64,000 bases of DNA, taken from Algoriphagus resistens. Its GTDB lineage: Bacteria; Bacteroidota; Bacteroidia; Cytophagales; Cyclobacteriaceae. Position numbers and translations under genes: made by a program. The stretch spans positions 186,001 through 250,000 of the forward strand of contig NZ_LMXN01000007.1 of the NCBI RefSeq assembly GCF_001442615.1. The letters are read 5' to 3'. Below are positions 8,677-18,411 of the stretch, piece after piece (within the stretch, counting starts at the first letter, position 1; every line of letters begins with the position of its first letter). The notes below the pieces were generated by a model. The model saw only the letters and a program-made list of their open reading frames with translations, did no database searches and was not told the origin of the DNA.

Positions 8677-9067
8677 TCTCTCTGGCTTCCCAGATCCGCA
8701 TAAAAAGCATATGCGCCATTCTCCTTGCATGCTCCTTTGCGTAATCTGCCACTTCTCCTTCAAAATACCGGTCGATGGTCCCAAACCACAGTTCAAGCCA
8801 GTTCCCAAAATGAGCTTGTTCTATGCTGTTGTTCACTTCCGCATCCACATTCCTGTGCACTTTTACGGGATTAAACTTCCCTGCACCTGGGCCAGTTTGC
8901 AGAAGTATCATTTCCCAAAAATCACTTAAATGGATCAAATGTGTTTCCCAATCTTTAACCACTTTATTGAAAATAGGCCCCAATGTATCGTGTTTCCTGA
9001 TTTGATCATAAAATCTCCTGACCAAAAAATCAACTTCCTTCCTAGATCTGATTTCTACTCTCTCCAT
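8672..9067 (-). CDS. Group III truncated haemoglobin
   Basis: A 131-residue globin of the 2-on-2 group III type. The proximal haem-ligating histidine is in the F helix motif QAHFGNWLELW, and the N-terminal half carries the usual group III sequence (VDFLVRRFYDQI, FWEMILLQTG). Such proteins bind oxygen or NO and are thought to act in NO or oxygen chemistry in the cytoplasm. The gene is only 7 bp downstream of the ENPP-type gene on the same strand when read in the reverse order (its start faces that gene's stop), so the two are likely cotranscribed with the phosphodiesterase first. Confidence 0.9.
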   Translation of the reverse strand: MERVEIRSRKEVDFLVRRFYDQIRKHDTLGPIFNKVVKDWETHLIHLSDFWEMILLQTGPGAGKFNPVKVHRNVDAEVNNSIEQAHFGNWLELWFGTIDRYFEGEVADYAKEHARRMAHMLFMRIWEARER

Positions 9068-9074
9068 TGCTTTT

Positions 9075-10313
9075 TTATTTTAGAATAGGCTCCAACACTT
9101 CCAATTTACCATCAATATTGCCAGGAATCGGCAAACCGAGAATTTTACAAATCAAGGGATACACATGTATGTTTTGAAAAGTCTCTATCTCAATGCCTGA
9201 TTTAAACGCCGGCCCATTGGCATAGAAAATAGCATGCATATCTTTGTACGCAGGGCTGAAACCATGTTCCCCGAAAACCTCAGTATCCAATCGTTCTGCA
9301 TTCTCATCAAGGTGCTTTAATGTGGTCTCCCAAGCCAAATAATAATATCGATCAGGAATAATCAGGATGTCTCCGATTCTGTCTTTATACATCAGATTCT
9401 GATAATTCTCTTTATGATCCACATCTGTGATGTGAATGGGCAAATCAGATTTTTCCAGTTGCCTAATCACTTTTGCTTTGTCTTTTGAATCCTCAAGGTA
9501 GAGGTGTGCCAAAGCCCCATTATTAACTATCCTAGCCGGAATATCCTTAGTCAGCTCGCTTAAATTTAGGAAATGACCCATCGGTACATCCATCATTCCA
9601 TGATCTGAAACGATAATCACATTAATATCCAGCTCATAACTTTTCAAACCCTCAAACAAGGCTCCCAACACATGATCCAGTCGCTGTAGGGTGGTTTTGA
9701 GTTGTTTGTCATTACTCGGTCCATAGCGATGACCAATATCATCCATATCCGAGAAATAAAGGGTAATCAGCCGTGGGCGCTCATTCTTCGGCAGTTCCAG
9801 CCATTTGAACACCTCAGTTACTCGAGCCAAATTACTTACTCTCCCATCATAGGGATGATAATAACTCGGTCGGACTCCCTGTACATCTGCCTCTGATCCT
9901 ACAAAAAAGTAACTTGCTGCTTTCATATTATTCTGCTCAGCCAGTACCCATAGGGGCGTTCCTCCATACCAAGAACCATCTTGCACTATCTCCGTTTTAC
10001 CGATTCCGTAAGTTTGGTCTTTCTCAGGATCATAAAAAGAATTATCCACCAGACCGTGGTGCTCCGGCTTCAACCCGGTGGCAATGGTATAATGATTGGG
10101 AAAGGTCTTGCTGGGAAAAGAAGGCATCATGCTCTCTGCTGCTGCACCTGCTGCTATAAATCTTCCCAAATTCTCAGGTTGAAAACGCTCCACATAGTCA
10201 TATCTGAAACCGTCTAAGGAAATCAAAATCACGATTGGTTCCTCCCCTTCTTGGGAAAATGCGAAAGTGGGATATACGAATACGGCCAAGAACAGCCAAT
10301 AAATCTTCTTCAT
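9075..10313 (-). CDS. Type I phosphodiesterase / nucleotide pyrophosphatase (ENPP-like), exported
   Basis: A 412-residue member of the alkaline phosphatase superfamily. I place the start at 10313 because it directly opens a good signal peptide (MKKIYWLFLAVFVYP, cleavage after AFS); the longer reading frame upstream would put an extra hydrophilic segment before it. Metal and nucleophile motifs are all visible: ISLDGFRYDY (Asp), SFPSKTFPNHYTI (nucleophile Thr), YFSDMDDIGHRYG and VSDHGM. These enzymes hydrolyse nucleotide or lipid phosphodiesters in the periplasm. First gene of a probable two-gene unit with the truncated haemoglobin. Confidence 0.87.
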   Translation of the reverse strand: MKKIYWLFLAVFVYPTFAFSQEGEEPIVILISLDGFRYDYVERFQPENLGRFIAAGAAAESMMPSFPSKTFPNHYTIATGLKPEHHGLVDNSFYDPEKDQTYGIGKTEIVQDGSWYGGTPLWVLAEQNNMKAASYFFVGSEADVQGVRPSYYHPYDGRVSNLARVTEVFKWLELPKNERPRLITLYFSDMDDIGHRYGPSNDKQLKTTLQRLDHVLGALFEGLKSYELDINVIIVSDHGMMDVPMGHFLNLSELTKDIPARIVNNGALAHLYLEDSKDKAKVIRQLEKSDLPIHITDVDHKENYQNLMYKDRIGDILIIPDRYYYLAWETTLKHLDENAERLDTEVFGEHGFSPAYKDMHAIFYANGPAFKSGIEIETFQNIHVYPLICKILGLPIPGNIDGKLEVLEPILK

Positions 10314-10646
10314 TGAATAAGCTTTTGCCAAAAATACCAGCTGCATCCATGGTAAACAATCCAATCACCACTAATAACAGTTTGATAAACCAGTGACGGA
10401 TTACCATCCCATTGCTCCACAGTTTTGGGAAGTTTTTCCCATGTAAACTTTCGAAAAGTCTTTCTTTTCCCCAAATAGCCGATTTGGTACATCTATTGAG
10501 TAGCTCAATACTTCATACGGTCCTGAATATGGGATTGGGCATGGCATAAACGATATACCAAGAGAGAATTATCCATAAGGTTAGATTTTCCCGAAACGAT
10601 TTCTGGACAGGCTATGTAAACTATTAAAGACAACTATTATTAAAAC

Positions 10647-11324
10647 ATGAAAACGACGAACAAACTTTTAATGGCAACCTTAATCGCAACGACTACTCTG
10701 GGGGCTGTGAGTTGTAAATCAAGTAACGCGGTAAAAGGCGGTGCAATCGGCGGTGCTGCGGGTGGAGTGCTGGGCGGCGTGATCGCCGGCAAAGGCAATA
10801 CCGCTGTAGGCGTACTGATTGGGTCTGCAGTCGGAGGCACTGCTGGAGCACTCATTGGAAATCAAATGGACAAAGCTGCAGATGAACTTCAACGTGACCT
10901 TGAGGGCGCAAAAGTAGAGCGTGTGGGAGAAGGCATCAAAATCACCTTTGATTCCGGACTGATGTTCCCAGTGGACAAATCTGAGCTGAGTGAAGCATCT
11001 AAGCAAAACTTGACTGACCTAGCTGAAACATTGAAAAAGTATGAGGACACAAATGTCTTGGTGGAGGGACATACAGACAACACCGGTTCAGATGATTACA
11101 ACCTGAAGTTATCGGAAAGGAGAGCATACTCTGTTGAAGATTTCTTAACTGCAAATGGCATTGCGAAAAACAGGATGGAAATCACAGCTTACGGAGAAAT
11201 GCAGCCTATCGCTACCAATGAGACCTCGGAAGGACGTCAACAGAACAGGCGGGTAGAAGTGGCAATATATGCAAACAAAAAGATGCAGAAAATGGCAGAA
11301 AGAGGTGAGTTGGGTGGCGAATAG
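10647..11324 (+). CDS. OmpA-family lipoprotein with glycine zipper (YiaD-like)
   Basis: A 225-residue outer-membrane lipoprotein. The signal peptide ends at a lipobox (GAVSCKS). Residues 30-72 form a glycine-zipper helix pair (repeated GGAxGGVxGG and VGGTAGALIGNQ). The C-terminal OmpA-like domain, about 105-215, has the peptidoglycan-binding signature VEGHTDNTGSDDYNLKLSERRA and ends with NRRVEVAI. It probably anchors the outer membrane to the cell wall. About 330 bp of sequence without a recognised gene separate it from the divergent ENPP gene; I see no clear regulatory motif there. Confidence 0.9.
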   Translation: MKTTNKLLMATLIATTTLGAVSCKSSNAVKGGAIGGAAGGVLGGVIAGKGNTAVGVLIGSAVGGTAGALIGNQMDKAADELQRDLEGAKVERVGEGIKITFDSGLMFPVDKSELSEASKQNLTDLAETLKKYEDTNVLVEGHTDNTGSDDYNLKLSERRAYSVEDFLTANGIAKNRMEITAYGEMQPIATNETSEGRQQNRRVEVAIYANKKMQKMAERGELGGE

Positions 11325-11352
11325 CCCTCATATTAATCCTAGTTATTATTCC

Positions 11353-11381
11353 AAAAGGCGACCAATAAGGTTGCCTTTTTT
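11353..11381. terminator. Bidirectional terminator between convergent genes
   Basis: AAAAGGCGACC and GGTTGCCTTTT pair (one G-T wobble) around AATAA, followed by T-rich sequence on the plus strand and preceded by an A-run. It sits between the stops of the OmpA gene and the TPR membrane gene, so it can serve both. Confidence 0.8.
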
Positions 11382-11389
11382 AGTTTATC

Positions 11390-13765
11390 TCACTGATTCT
11401 GCTTCAATAAACCTTGGTAATACTCAGCTCGTTTTTCATCACCGAGCGACTTATTGATTAAATATAAATTGCCTAACACCACCTTGTTGGAACCATATTC
11501 CAGTGCTTTCTCCAGCACTGGCAATGCCTCACGCTCTTTTCTCTGCGCCAGCAAGACAGAGCCCAAATTCATGTAAGCGTTAAAAGGATCCTCTGGGTTT
11601 TCAAGTGTTGCAGCTCGATAATAACGCTCAGATGCAGCATAGTTTTTATCTTTCAAAAAAGCTATCGTGCCCAGGTTTGTAAGCACAACAGGATTGGCTG
11701 GATTGACTTCATACGCTTTCAGGAATTGCTTTTTGGCAGCCAGCGTATCTGAAATTTCCAATAGGGATTTTGCATAAGCTGCGTAAAAAACCGGGTATTT
11801 TTCTGCTCCACCAAATTCCTCAAAGTCCTGGTCACATTTAGCGTATTTCTCCGCTGCTTTGGAATAATCTTTCCGCTGAAAAGCAGCATTTGCCTCAGAC
11901 ATCGCATATAGAAACGTTATTTCCTCCACTGACCGCCCTGTAGAATCCCCGACTTGATATTGCATAGCCTTCTCCCTATTTCCAGCTTCCGAATAGAGAT
12001 AAGAAAGAGTGGTTTTGGTAGCATTATCATCTTGGTATTCCAGCGCTTTTTCGAGCATTGTAATAGCTTTCAGAAATTCCCCTTTCTTCATATAAGTCAA
12101 CCCTAGATTCTTGTAATTCGGAAAATATTCGGGCCTATCTGCTTTCAAGCTTTTCAAATAATACGCTTCTGCCTGACCATAATTGCCTTTCTCATAATTC
12201 AGCATGCCAAGTTTGAACCACCCAAAATAGGCTCTTGGATTCTTTTTTACACTTTCTTCGAAGACTTTTACTGCCCGAGCTGAATCTCCATAACCAAGAA
12301 GTACTTCACCCAGCGCATTCAGGTATTGAGACACGGTGTTATTCTCACCCAAAATTTCATTAGAAATATCAAATTCCTTAATCGCCTCAGCGAAATAGGG
12401 CTTAGCAGAATCTACTGAGGATTTTTCAATCTCCTTCCCCTTCAAGCGTAATTCTTCTGCGTACATCACATGCGTTCTCCAGCTCTTCGGAGCAGTTTCA
12501 ATTCCTGATCTGGATAGGGTCAGATTACTTTCCCATACCTTTGAACGATCTAGGGTTTTCCAAGAAAAAGCCAATATCACTGGTATAAACAAAAGAGGCA
12601 TCAGGATATGGAGCTTTTCCGGCTGAAATTTCTGAATCAAATAATAAAAGCCATACACCGCCAAAAAACAGAAAGCGATGGAAGGTATAAACATAAACCG
12701 TTCCCCCAGATTGGAACCGATGGTCAGCGAAGTCGTTAAATTGGCGAAAATAGAAAAGGTTGCCAAGTAAAACAGAACCCCAAAACTGAAAAGGTTTCTA
12801 GTTCTATATCCTCGATATGCTAAGAAAATCATTCCGCCAAAAAGCAGTAAACTCAACCATACTACCGGGTTTCTAAAAGTCTGTACATCTAGCTGCGCAA
12901 AAGAATAATCCCAACTCAGAGGATGCGGAAAGATCAGTAATTTGATGTATTCCAGATAAATGTAAAGGTTGGTTGCCAGGCGCTCGCCTCCGCCCAAACC
13001 ATAAAGAACTGAGTTGATCTTCGAATCGTAAGTTGTGCTGGCACTATCCAAAACGGCCGCTCTAATAAGCAAATAAACCACCGCGGGAATCACAAATGGC
13101 AGGGTAGTTTTTAAGGCGGAAACTACGGTTTTCTCTTGAAAGAAATAAGCTATTAGAACGACCAAGGCAATTAATGGCAGTGATTCCTCTTTGGAAAGCA
13201 AGGACAGAAAAAAAAGAAATCCGATTAAAACCGACCTCGGGGCAGACACTTTATTCTCTCCATTCATCCAAGTCAAAACTGCAGAAAATGCAAATAAAGA
13301 AGCCAGTAAAGTATCCCGGCTTTTGACAGAAGCCACCACTTCGCTGTGAATCGGATGAACTGCATACAGCAGCAATATTAGTATTGGAAGAATGATTGGC
13401 AGGTTTTTGCGGGCACAAAGTTTCAACAAAACCAAACCCAGAATCACCAGCAGCCCACCATACAGCAACACATTCAATATATGCCCATTTCCCCCCTTGA
13501 ACTCACCAAAAATCTGATGCTCAACCGCAAAAGTCAAAAGTGTAAAAGGTCTATATATACTCGTATTGACCGGGTTAATCTGAATGAAATTCATAGAACC
13601 GTACTTGAATAGTTCTGCCCATTCTTCCAGTCCTTTCTGTGTCACTCCGTTGAAATAGGCATAAATTCCATCATCTCCAGAATATCCATAATTGTACGTT
13701 TGTGCATATAGCAAAGTGCCAAAAATGGCTACCAGTAGAATCCAAAAAAATGATTTCTGCTTCAT
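11390..13765 (-). CDS. TMTC-like multispanning membrane protein with TPR domain
   Basis: A 791-residue protein with two halves. Residues 1 to about 395 contain roughly ten membrane spans and the loop YAVHPIHSEVVASVKSRDTLLA, which is the hallmark of the TMTC family of GT-C-fold protein O-mannosyltransferases; an early acidic pair in YSGDDGIY sits where GT-C enzymes carry their catalytic Asp. Residues from about 420 to 790 are tetratricopeptide repeats (for example SPEYFPNYKNLG-type units around 540-570 and PEDPFNAYMNLG near 735). In eukaryotes TMTC enzymes glycosylate cadherins; the bacterial substrate is not known. The gene is monocistronic. Confidence 0.75.
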   Translation of the reverse strand: MKQKSFFWILLVAIFGTLLYAQTYNYGYSGDDGIYAYFNGVTQKGLEEWAELFKYGSMNFIQINPVNTSIYRPFTLLTFAVEHQIFGEFKGGNGHILNVLLYGGLLVILGLVLLKLCARKNLPIILPILILLLYAVHPIHSEVVASVKSRDTLLASLFAFSAVLTWMNGENKVSAPRSVLIGFLFFLSLLSKEESLPLIALVVLIAYFFQEKTVVSALKTTLPFVIPAVVYLLIRAAVLDSASTTYDSKINSVLYGLGGGERLATNLYIYLEYIKLLIFPHPLSWDYSFAQLDVQTFRNPVVWLSLLLFGGMIFLAYRGYRTRNLFSFGVLFYLATFSIFANLTTSLTIGSNLGERFMFIPSIAFCFLAVYGFYYLIQKFQPEKLHILMPLLFIPVILAFSWKTLDRSKVWESNLTLSRSGIETAPKSWRTHVMYAEELRLKGKEIEKSSVDSAKPYFAEAIKEFDISNEILGENNTVSQYLNALGEVLLGYGDSARAVKVFEESVKKNPRAYFGWFKLGMLNYEKGNYGQAEAYYLKSLKADRPEYFPNYKNLGLTYMKKGEFLKAITMLEKALEYQDDNATKTTLSYLYSEAGNREKAMQYQVGDSTGRSVEEITFLYAMSEANAAFQRKDYSKAAEKYAKCDQDFEEFGGAEKYPVFYAAYAKSLLEISDTLAAKKQFLKAYEVNPANPVVLTNLGTIAFLKDKNYAASERYYRAATLENPEDPFNAYMNLGSVLLAQRKEREALPVLEKALEYGSNKVVLGNLYLINKSLGDEKRAEYYQGLLKQNQ

Positions 13766-13913
13766 TAAGATATTCAGTGATTGGAAAAATGAAAATAGGA
13801 ATAAAATCCCTAACCTGCCATTCTGAATAAAACACTACTGACTTTTCTAGCCAAGATTCTAAAACCAGCACTTATTCTTCCAACCATCCGAAATGACACG
13901 CTAGCGGATCACA

Positions 13914-14429
13914 TTAGAAATCCATCCGCATCAAAAAATCAGTCTGAACTTCATCCCCAAAAGGAAAAGGATGAGAACTAAAGATGCTCAAGCCATTCTT
14001 TTCGTAGAATTTAATCGCCCGTATATTCTTTTCCCACACACCCAGCCACAGGTACTTTTTCCTGTTAAGCTTTGCAAAGTTGATCGTATGATTTAGCAAA
14101 ATTTTACCCAAACCTTGTCCAATGTATTTTCGGAGGAGGTATAGTCGGGCAACTTCCAGACTAGAGTTATCATGCAGGTCCGTTTGTGCCGGAACAAAAT
14201 TCACTTTGGCATACCCGGCGAGCACTCCATCTACTTCAAGTAGAAAAAACACGGATGCCGGATTTTCCATCTCATCCATAAATTGCTCTTCAGTAAATGC
14301 CTCTTCCAGGTAAGAATTTACATTTTCAATTTTATTTCCTTCGGTAAAAGCTTCGACAAATGAGGCCCTAGCCATTTCCACCAAAGGACTCAGGTCAGCA
14401 AAATTGGCCTTTCTGATTAAATAGGACAT
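13914..14429 (-). CDS. GNAT family N-acetyltransferase
   Basis: A 171-residue single-domain GNAT enzyme that transfers an acyl group from acyl-CoA to an amine. The acyl-CoA pyrophosphate-binding loop is seen as LRKYIGQGLGKILLNH, followed by the conserved late strand and helix (LWLGVWEKNIRAIKFYEKNG). It lies alone between the TPR membrane gene and the SGNH hydrolase on the same strand with gaps of about 140 bp each side. The amine substrate is unknown. Confidence 0.85.
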   Translation of the reverse strand: MSYLIRKANFADLSPLVEMARASFVEAFTEGNKIENVNSYLEEAFTEEQFMDEMENPASVFFLLEVDGVLAGYAKVNFVPAQTDLHDNSSLEVARLYLLRKYIGQGLGKILLNHTINFAKLNRKKYLWLGVWEKNIRAIKFYEKNGLSIFSSHPFPFGDEVQTDFLMRMDF

Positions 14430-14568
14430 GTAGTAATAGTATGATTCTGAATACCCGTTGCAACAGGCTTATCAATTTTCAGACAAATCTAATTTGATTT
14501 TTCTCTTCTCTGACTTGTAAGCCATTCTTTTCCTTACTTCTGAAGTAAATAGAAAAGACTTCAATACT

Positions 14569-15546
14569 TTATTTTTGATTTTCAAGCTGGTTCCTTTCAT
14601 CCAAATCATCAGGAAACTTGATTTTCAAAAGCTTCTTTATTTGTTCTTCAATGGCTTTAGACTTTTTTTCAGCTTCACGAATAGGAATACCATCTGCCAT
14701 CCCCGGGCGCAAATGTCCAGTAGATGTAAGCCAAGCATCTTTGAGTAAAGATTGTCTCTTAGAAATAAGTTCCAGTATTTTTTCGCCAGATGGAAATGTC
14801 GCAATCGCTTCATGAATATCCCCATAGTGTCTTACCCCGGATTCTCCCAAACTAAGCAAAATTTCCTTTGCCATTAACCAATGCCCTACTTCCCCTGGGT
14901 GAACCCCATCTTTGGCTAAATAAAACGTACTGTCCAAAGCCCGTTGCTCTTCTAAATAGTGACGCATAGGCCAATGGATATCAATGACCTTCCATTCTTG
15001 CACATATCTTCGAGACAGCAGCCAATCTGAATAATTATCCAACACATTGGCATAAGCCGCTCCTTTTTTAGGATCATATACAGGGGGAGTGATATAAATT
15101 GCTTCGGCTTCGATTTCCGAAATCCTAGAGTCAAGCCAATTAAGCCCGTCTTTGTATTCCTGGAATCTTCCCTGCTCCAAGGGTAAGTAAATCCCATCAT
15201 TCATTCCATAATTTACGAAAACCAAATCAGGTTTTAGTTGATTAAAAACCCTGTCCAGTCGCTCGTGTAGATCCGGTCTGGGAAAAGCCCCATTGGCATG
15301 ATTTTCCTCAGACAGGCCGGAGACGGTCTCACTTGGCAACCCCATATTAATCCATTCCATATCACGATCTGGATGTTTTAATCTAAAATAGGTTTCCACA
15401 TAGCTGATATACTGGCCACTGTAGGTAATACTATTTCCCAAAAAAACAATCCGGTGAACCTCCTGGGGGATCAGATAACCCTCCTGGGAAAAGACCGGGA
15501 AACCTGATAGGAATGAAAGAATAAAAAGGAGTGCGCCACGTATCAT
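14569..15546 (-). CDS. SGNH/GDSL-type hydrolase, exported
   Basis: A secreted esterase/lipase-like protein. I start it at 15546 because the ATG there opens directly into the signal peptide (MIRGALLFILSFLSGFPVFS); another in-frame ATG lies eight codons upstream. The four SGNH blocks are present: FLGNSITYSG (nucleophile Ser; GNS in place of GDS), a Gly-containing block II region (WINMGLPSETVSG), FVNYGMNDGIY (Asn) and KDGVHPGEVGH (Asp and His). It probably acts on an acylated carbohydrate in the periplasm or outside the cell. No partner is adjacent. Confidence 0.82.
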   Translation of the reverse strand: MIRGALLFILSFLSGFPVFSQEGYLIPQEVHRIVFLGNSITYSGQYISYVETYFRLKHPDRDMEWINMGLPSETVSGLSEENHANGAFPRPDLHERLDRVFNQLKPDLVFVNYGMNDGIYLPLEQGRFQEYKDGLNWLDSRISEIEAEAIYITPPVYDPKKGAAYANVLDNYSDWLLSRRYVQEWKVIDIHWPMRHYLEEQRALDSTFYLAKDGVHPGEVGHWLMAKEILLSLGESGVRHYGDIHEAIATFPSGEKILELISKRQSLLKDAWLTSTGHLRPGMADGIPIREAEKKSKAIEEQIKKLLKIKFPDDLDERNQLENQK

Positions 15547-15718
15547 CGCTGCTATTTTGGTATAAAACATGTGTTAAAATTCCAAGTTAAAGAGATTATT
15601 TGGCGCTTCAGCAAATCATCCACTGTGAAAATATTCATTTGTATGCATCGCAGGAGCAAAGTATCTTCACCCTCAGTTTCTATAAATCAAACATAGTTTT
15701 CAAAAAAGATCGGAACAA

Positions 15719-16588
15719 ATGGCTTCAGGAATATTTGCATTGTTAGATGATATCGCTACACTAATGGATGATGTGGCGGTAATGAGTAAAGTAGCAGCAA
15801 AGAAAACTGCTGGGATTTTGGGAGATGACTTGGCCGTAAATGCGGAGAAAGCTTCTGGTTTTGTCTCCGATCGTGAAATCCCGGTGCTCTGGGCAATCAC
15901 CAAAGGCTCCCTTCTGAACAAAGCCATAATTCTCCCCTTTGCTTTTTTGCTCAGTGCTTTTGTCCCTACAGCGGTCACAATCATTTTAATACTGGGAGGA
16001 TTGTACCTCGCATACGAAGGAGCAGAGAAAATCTACGAATACTTTGTGCCGCACGAGCATGAGAAGCATATAAATCTAGCTGAAGATCTTACGAAAGAAC
16101 AGATTCTGGCCCGAGAAAAGGAAAAGGTAAAATCCGCTATAGTTACTGACTTTATTCTCTCAGTGGAAATTGTGATTATCGCGCTTGGCACTGTGGTCGG
16201 AGAACCCATTTTGGAGCAGATCCTCGTAGTTTCTATTATAGCTCTGATTGCCACAGTCGGCGTCTATGGTATCGTGGCTGTGATCGTACGGATGGATGAG
16301 TTTGGGTATAAGCTGATCGCAATGAATGAACAAGAAGATAGCTTTTCTGATAAAGTCGGCTTGGTTATGGTCAATGCTCTTCCTAAACTCATCAAAGCCA
16401 TGGGCTTCATAGGAACTATAGCTTTGCTTCTGGTCTCTGGAGGAATTTTCGTCCACAATATTGACTTTTTCCATCACCTCTTTCCTTCATTTCCAGCCAT
16501 CATCACCGAATTCCTGATGGGTCTGATAATTGGTTTTATAGCTTTTGGGATTATTTCCCTTGGGAAAAAGCTGTTAAAAAAGAACTAG
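15719..16588 (+). CDS. DUF808 (YedI-like) inner-membrane protein
   Basis: A 289-residue membrane protein of the DUF808 family. The N-terminal signature MASGIFALLDDIATLMDDVA is followed by about six hydrophobic spans, in the family's usual order and length. A His-rich charged loop (VPHEHEKH) lies near residue 105. The function of the family is not established. Monocistronic, divergent from the SGNH gene with a 150-bp gap. Confidence 0.85.
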   Translation: MASGIFALLDDIATLMDDVAVMSKVAAKKTAGILGDDLAVNAEKASGFVSDREIPVLWAITKGSLLNKAIILPFAFLLSAFVPTAVTIILILGGLYLAYEGAEKIYEYFVPHEHEKHINLAEDLTKEQILAREKEKVKSAIVTDFILSVEIVIIALGTVVGEPILEQILVVSIIALIATVGVYGIVAVIVRMDEFGYKLIAMNEQEDSFSDKVGLVMVNALPKLIKAMGFIGTIALLLVSGGIFVHNIDFFHHLFPSFPAIITEFLMGLIIGFIAFGIISLGKKLLKKN

Positions 16589-16695
16589 ATATTGTTCTAA
16601 AAATTCATTTTTAGCATTTCATCATAGCTTCCCTTTAAATGGACAAGATTTTTGCTGCTTGTTATTATCTTATAGTTCTTCAAAAAAAACTATAA

Positions 16696-18258
16696 ATGAA
16701 AACCTGTTATAGCTACTTAGCAAATCTGATAATTCTTGTCCTTTTCTCATCCCAGGCTTCATTTGCTCAGGACAAAAGAGCCGAAGGGTTTACGCCTACT
16801 TTTAATCCAACCTATAGAATACCAGTCTTTGAGCAGGATCAGCGAGTTGAAAAGATCAAAGAAATACGTCCTGAACTTGAAGCCCTCATGGCAAAATACG
16901 CAAAGGAAAATCACATTCCGGGAATTGCCTATGGTATAGTAGTGGACGAGGAATTGATTCTGGCCTCTTCTACAGGCGTACTTAATTTAGAGAAAAACAC
17001 GCCAGTAGCCACCACGTCAGGTTTCCGAATTGCTTCGATGACCAAGAGCTTTACTGCCATGGCTATCATGAAACTTCGGGACGAAGGAAAACTTTCTCTT
17101 AATGATCCTGTAGAGAAATACATTCCTGAGATGGCAAAACTTCAATACCTGACTGATGATGCTCCGGTGATTGACATAGAAAATCTTCTGACGATGACAG
17201 CTGGATTTCCGGAGGACAATCCCTGGGGAGACCGCCAACTTGATGAAGATGAGCAGATGCTTTTGGATATGATCAACGATGGAATTTCCTTCGCCAATGT
17301 ACCTTCTTTCCAATACGAATACAGCAATACAGGTTATGCGCTCCTCGGTCACATTATCTCAAAAGTATCAGGTCAGTCCTATCAGGATTATATAAAAGAG
17401 AATATTTTGCAACCTCTGGGAATGACTCATACTTTTTGGGAAATTGACGATGTTCCGGAAAAGGAGTTGGCAATCGGCTACCGCTGGGAGGATGAGCAAT
17501 GGAAACTTGAACCTATGTTACATGACGGGGTTTTTGGTGCAATGGGCGGATTAGTGACTTCTATTGAGGATTTCAGCAAGTATGTAAGCCTCCATTTATC
17601 TGCCTGGCCTCCACGAAGCGGTAAAGAAAATGGCCCAATAAGAAGAAGTTCGCTAAGGGAAATGCAGACACCTCAATATTCTAGGTTAATTAAAACCGGA
17701 GATTGTGCTATTATGAGTGGCTATGGTTTTGGTTTGGGGATTTCTCAAAACTGTAAAGGAACAAAATGGGTATCCCATGGAGGCGCACTACCAGGATTTG
17801 GTAGTAACTATCGTTTTTTTCCAGAATTTGGAATTGGGATAATGGCATTTTGCAACTTGACTTACACCACTCCATGGCCGCTTTCAGAAATTGAAGAGTT
17901 GCTTTATGAAAAAGGAATTATGAAACCAAGACAAATACCTGTTTCGGATATTCTGGAAAAACGCAAAAATCAACTGATAATTTTAATCCAAACAAGCAAC
18001 AAAGACCTTGAAGCTTCTATTTTGGCAGAAAACTTCTTTTTGGATCAGTCTAAAGAATCGCGCTATGCTGAATACAAAACAATTTTGTCCCAAGCTGGAG
18101 AAATCAGTAACATAACTTCTCTTAAGCCAAGCAATCAACTTCGGGGTAGCTTCACTCTTAAAGGAGAAAATGGAGATGTCGACATTTTCTTTACACTCAC
18201 ACCCGAGCACGACACTAAAGTTCAACAACTCGATTTGAACTTCAAACCGAAAAAGTAG
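16696..18258 (+). CDS. Serine hydrolase, beta-lactamase/DD-peptidase superfamily, exported
   Basis: A 520-residue exported class C beta-lactamase-like serine hydrolase. The signal peptide ends near SFAQ. The SxxK motif is SMTK (Ser114, Lys117), the YxN motif is in YEYSNTGYALLG and the third motif is the HGG of SHGGALPGFGS. After the catalytic domain (about 60-410) comes a C-terminal extension of roughly 100 residues. Relatives act as esterases, D-amino-acid peptidases or penicillin-binding proteins, and sequence alone does not separate them. There is no adjacent operon partner. Confidence 0.83.
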   Translation: MKTCYSYLANLIILVLFSSQASFAQDKRAEGFTPTFNPTYRIPVFEQDQRVEKIKEIRPELEALMAKYAKENHIPGIAYGIVVDEELILASSTGVLNLEKNTPVATTSGFRIASMTKSFTAMAIMKLRDEGKLSLNDPVEKYIPEMAKLQYLTDDAPVIDIENLLTMTAGFPEDNPWGDRQLDEDEQMLLDMINDGISFANVPSFQYEYSNTGYALLGHIISKVSGQSYQDYIKENILQPLGMTHTFWEIDDVPEKELAIGYRWEDEQWKLEPMLHDGVFGAMGGLVTSIEDFSKYVSLHLSAWPPRSGKENGPIRRSSLREMQTPQYSRLIKTGDCAIMSGYGFGLGISQNCKGTKWVSHGGALPGFGSNYRFFPEFGIGIMAFCNLTYTTPWPLSEIEELLYEKGIMKPRQIPVSDILEKRKNQLIILIQTSNKDLEASILAENFFLDQSKESRYAEYKTILSQAGEISNITSLKPSNQLRGSFTLKGENGDVDIFFTLTPEHDTKVQQLDLNFKPKK

Positions 18259-18411
18259 CTCAAAACAACGCTGAATTACGCAGAGAATATAAATAAATAT
18301 CTATGTATATACATTTATTTTCTAAACATTGAACTTTACAAGAGGCAGAATGTTTAGTAATCATTGCCTTCAGGCGGAAGCCAAAAAGCTTGAAAACTAA
18401 ACCAACTAATT

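Noticed and set aside
10314..10364. Longer N-terminus for the ENPP-type gene
   Set aside because: The ATG at 10313 opens directly into a good signal peptide, so the upstream codons are unlikely to be translated.
18259..18411. AT-rich inverted sequence around 18290-18325
   Set aside because: The pairing is short and made only of A and T, so it is not distinguishable from background.
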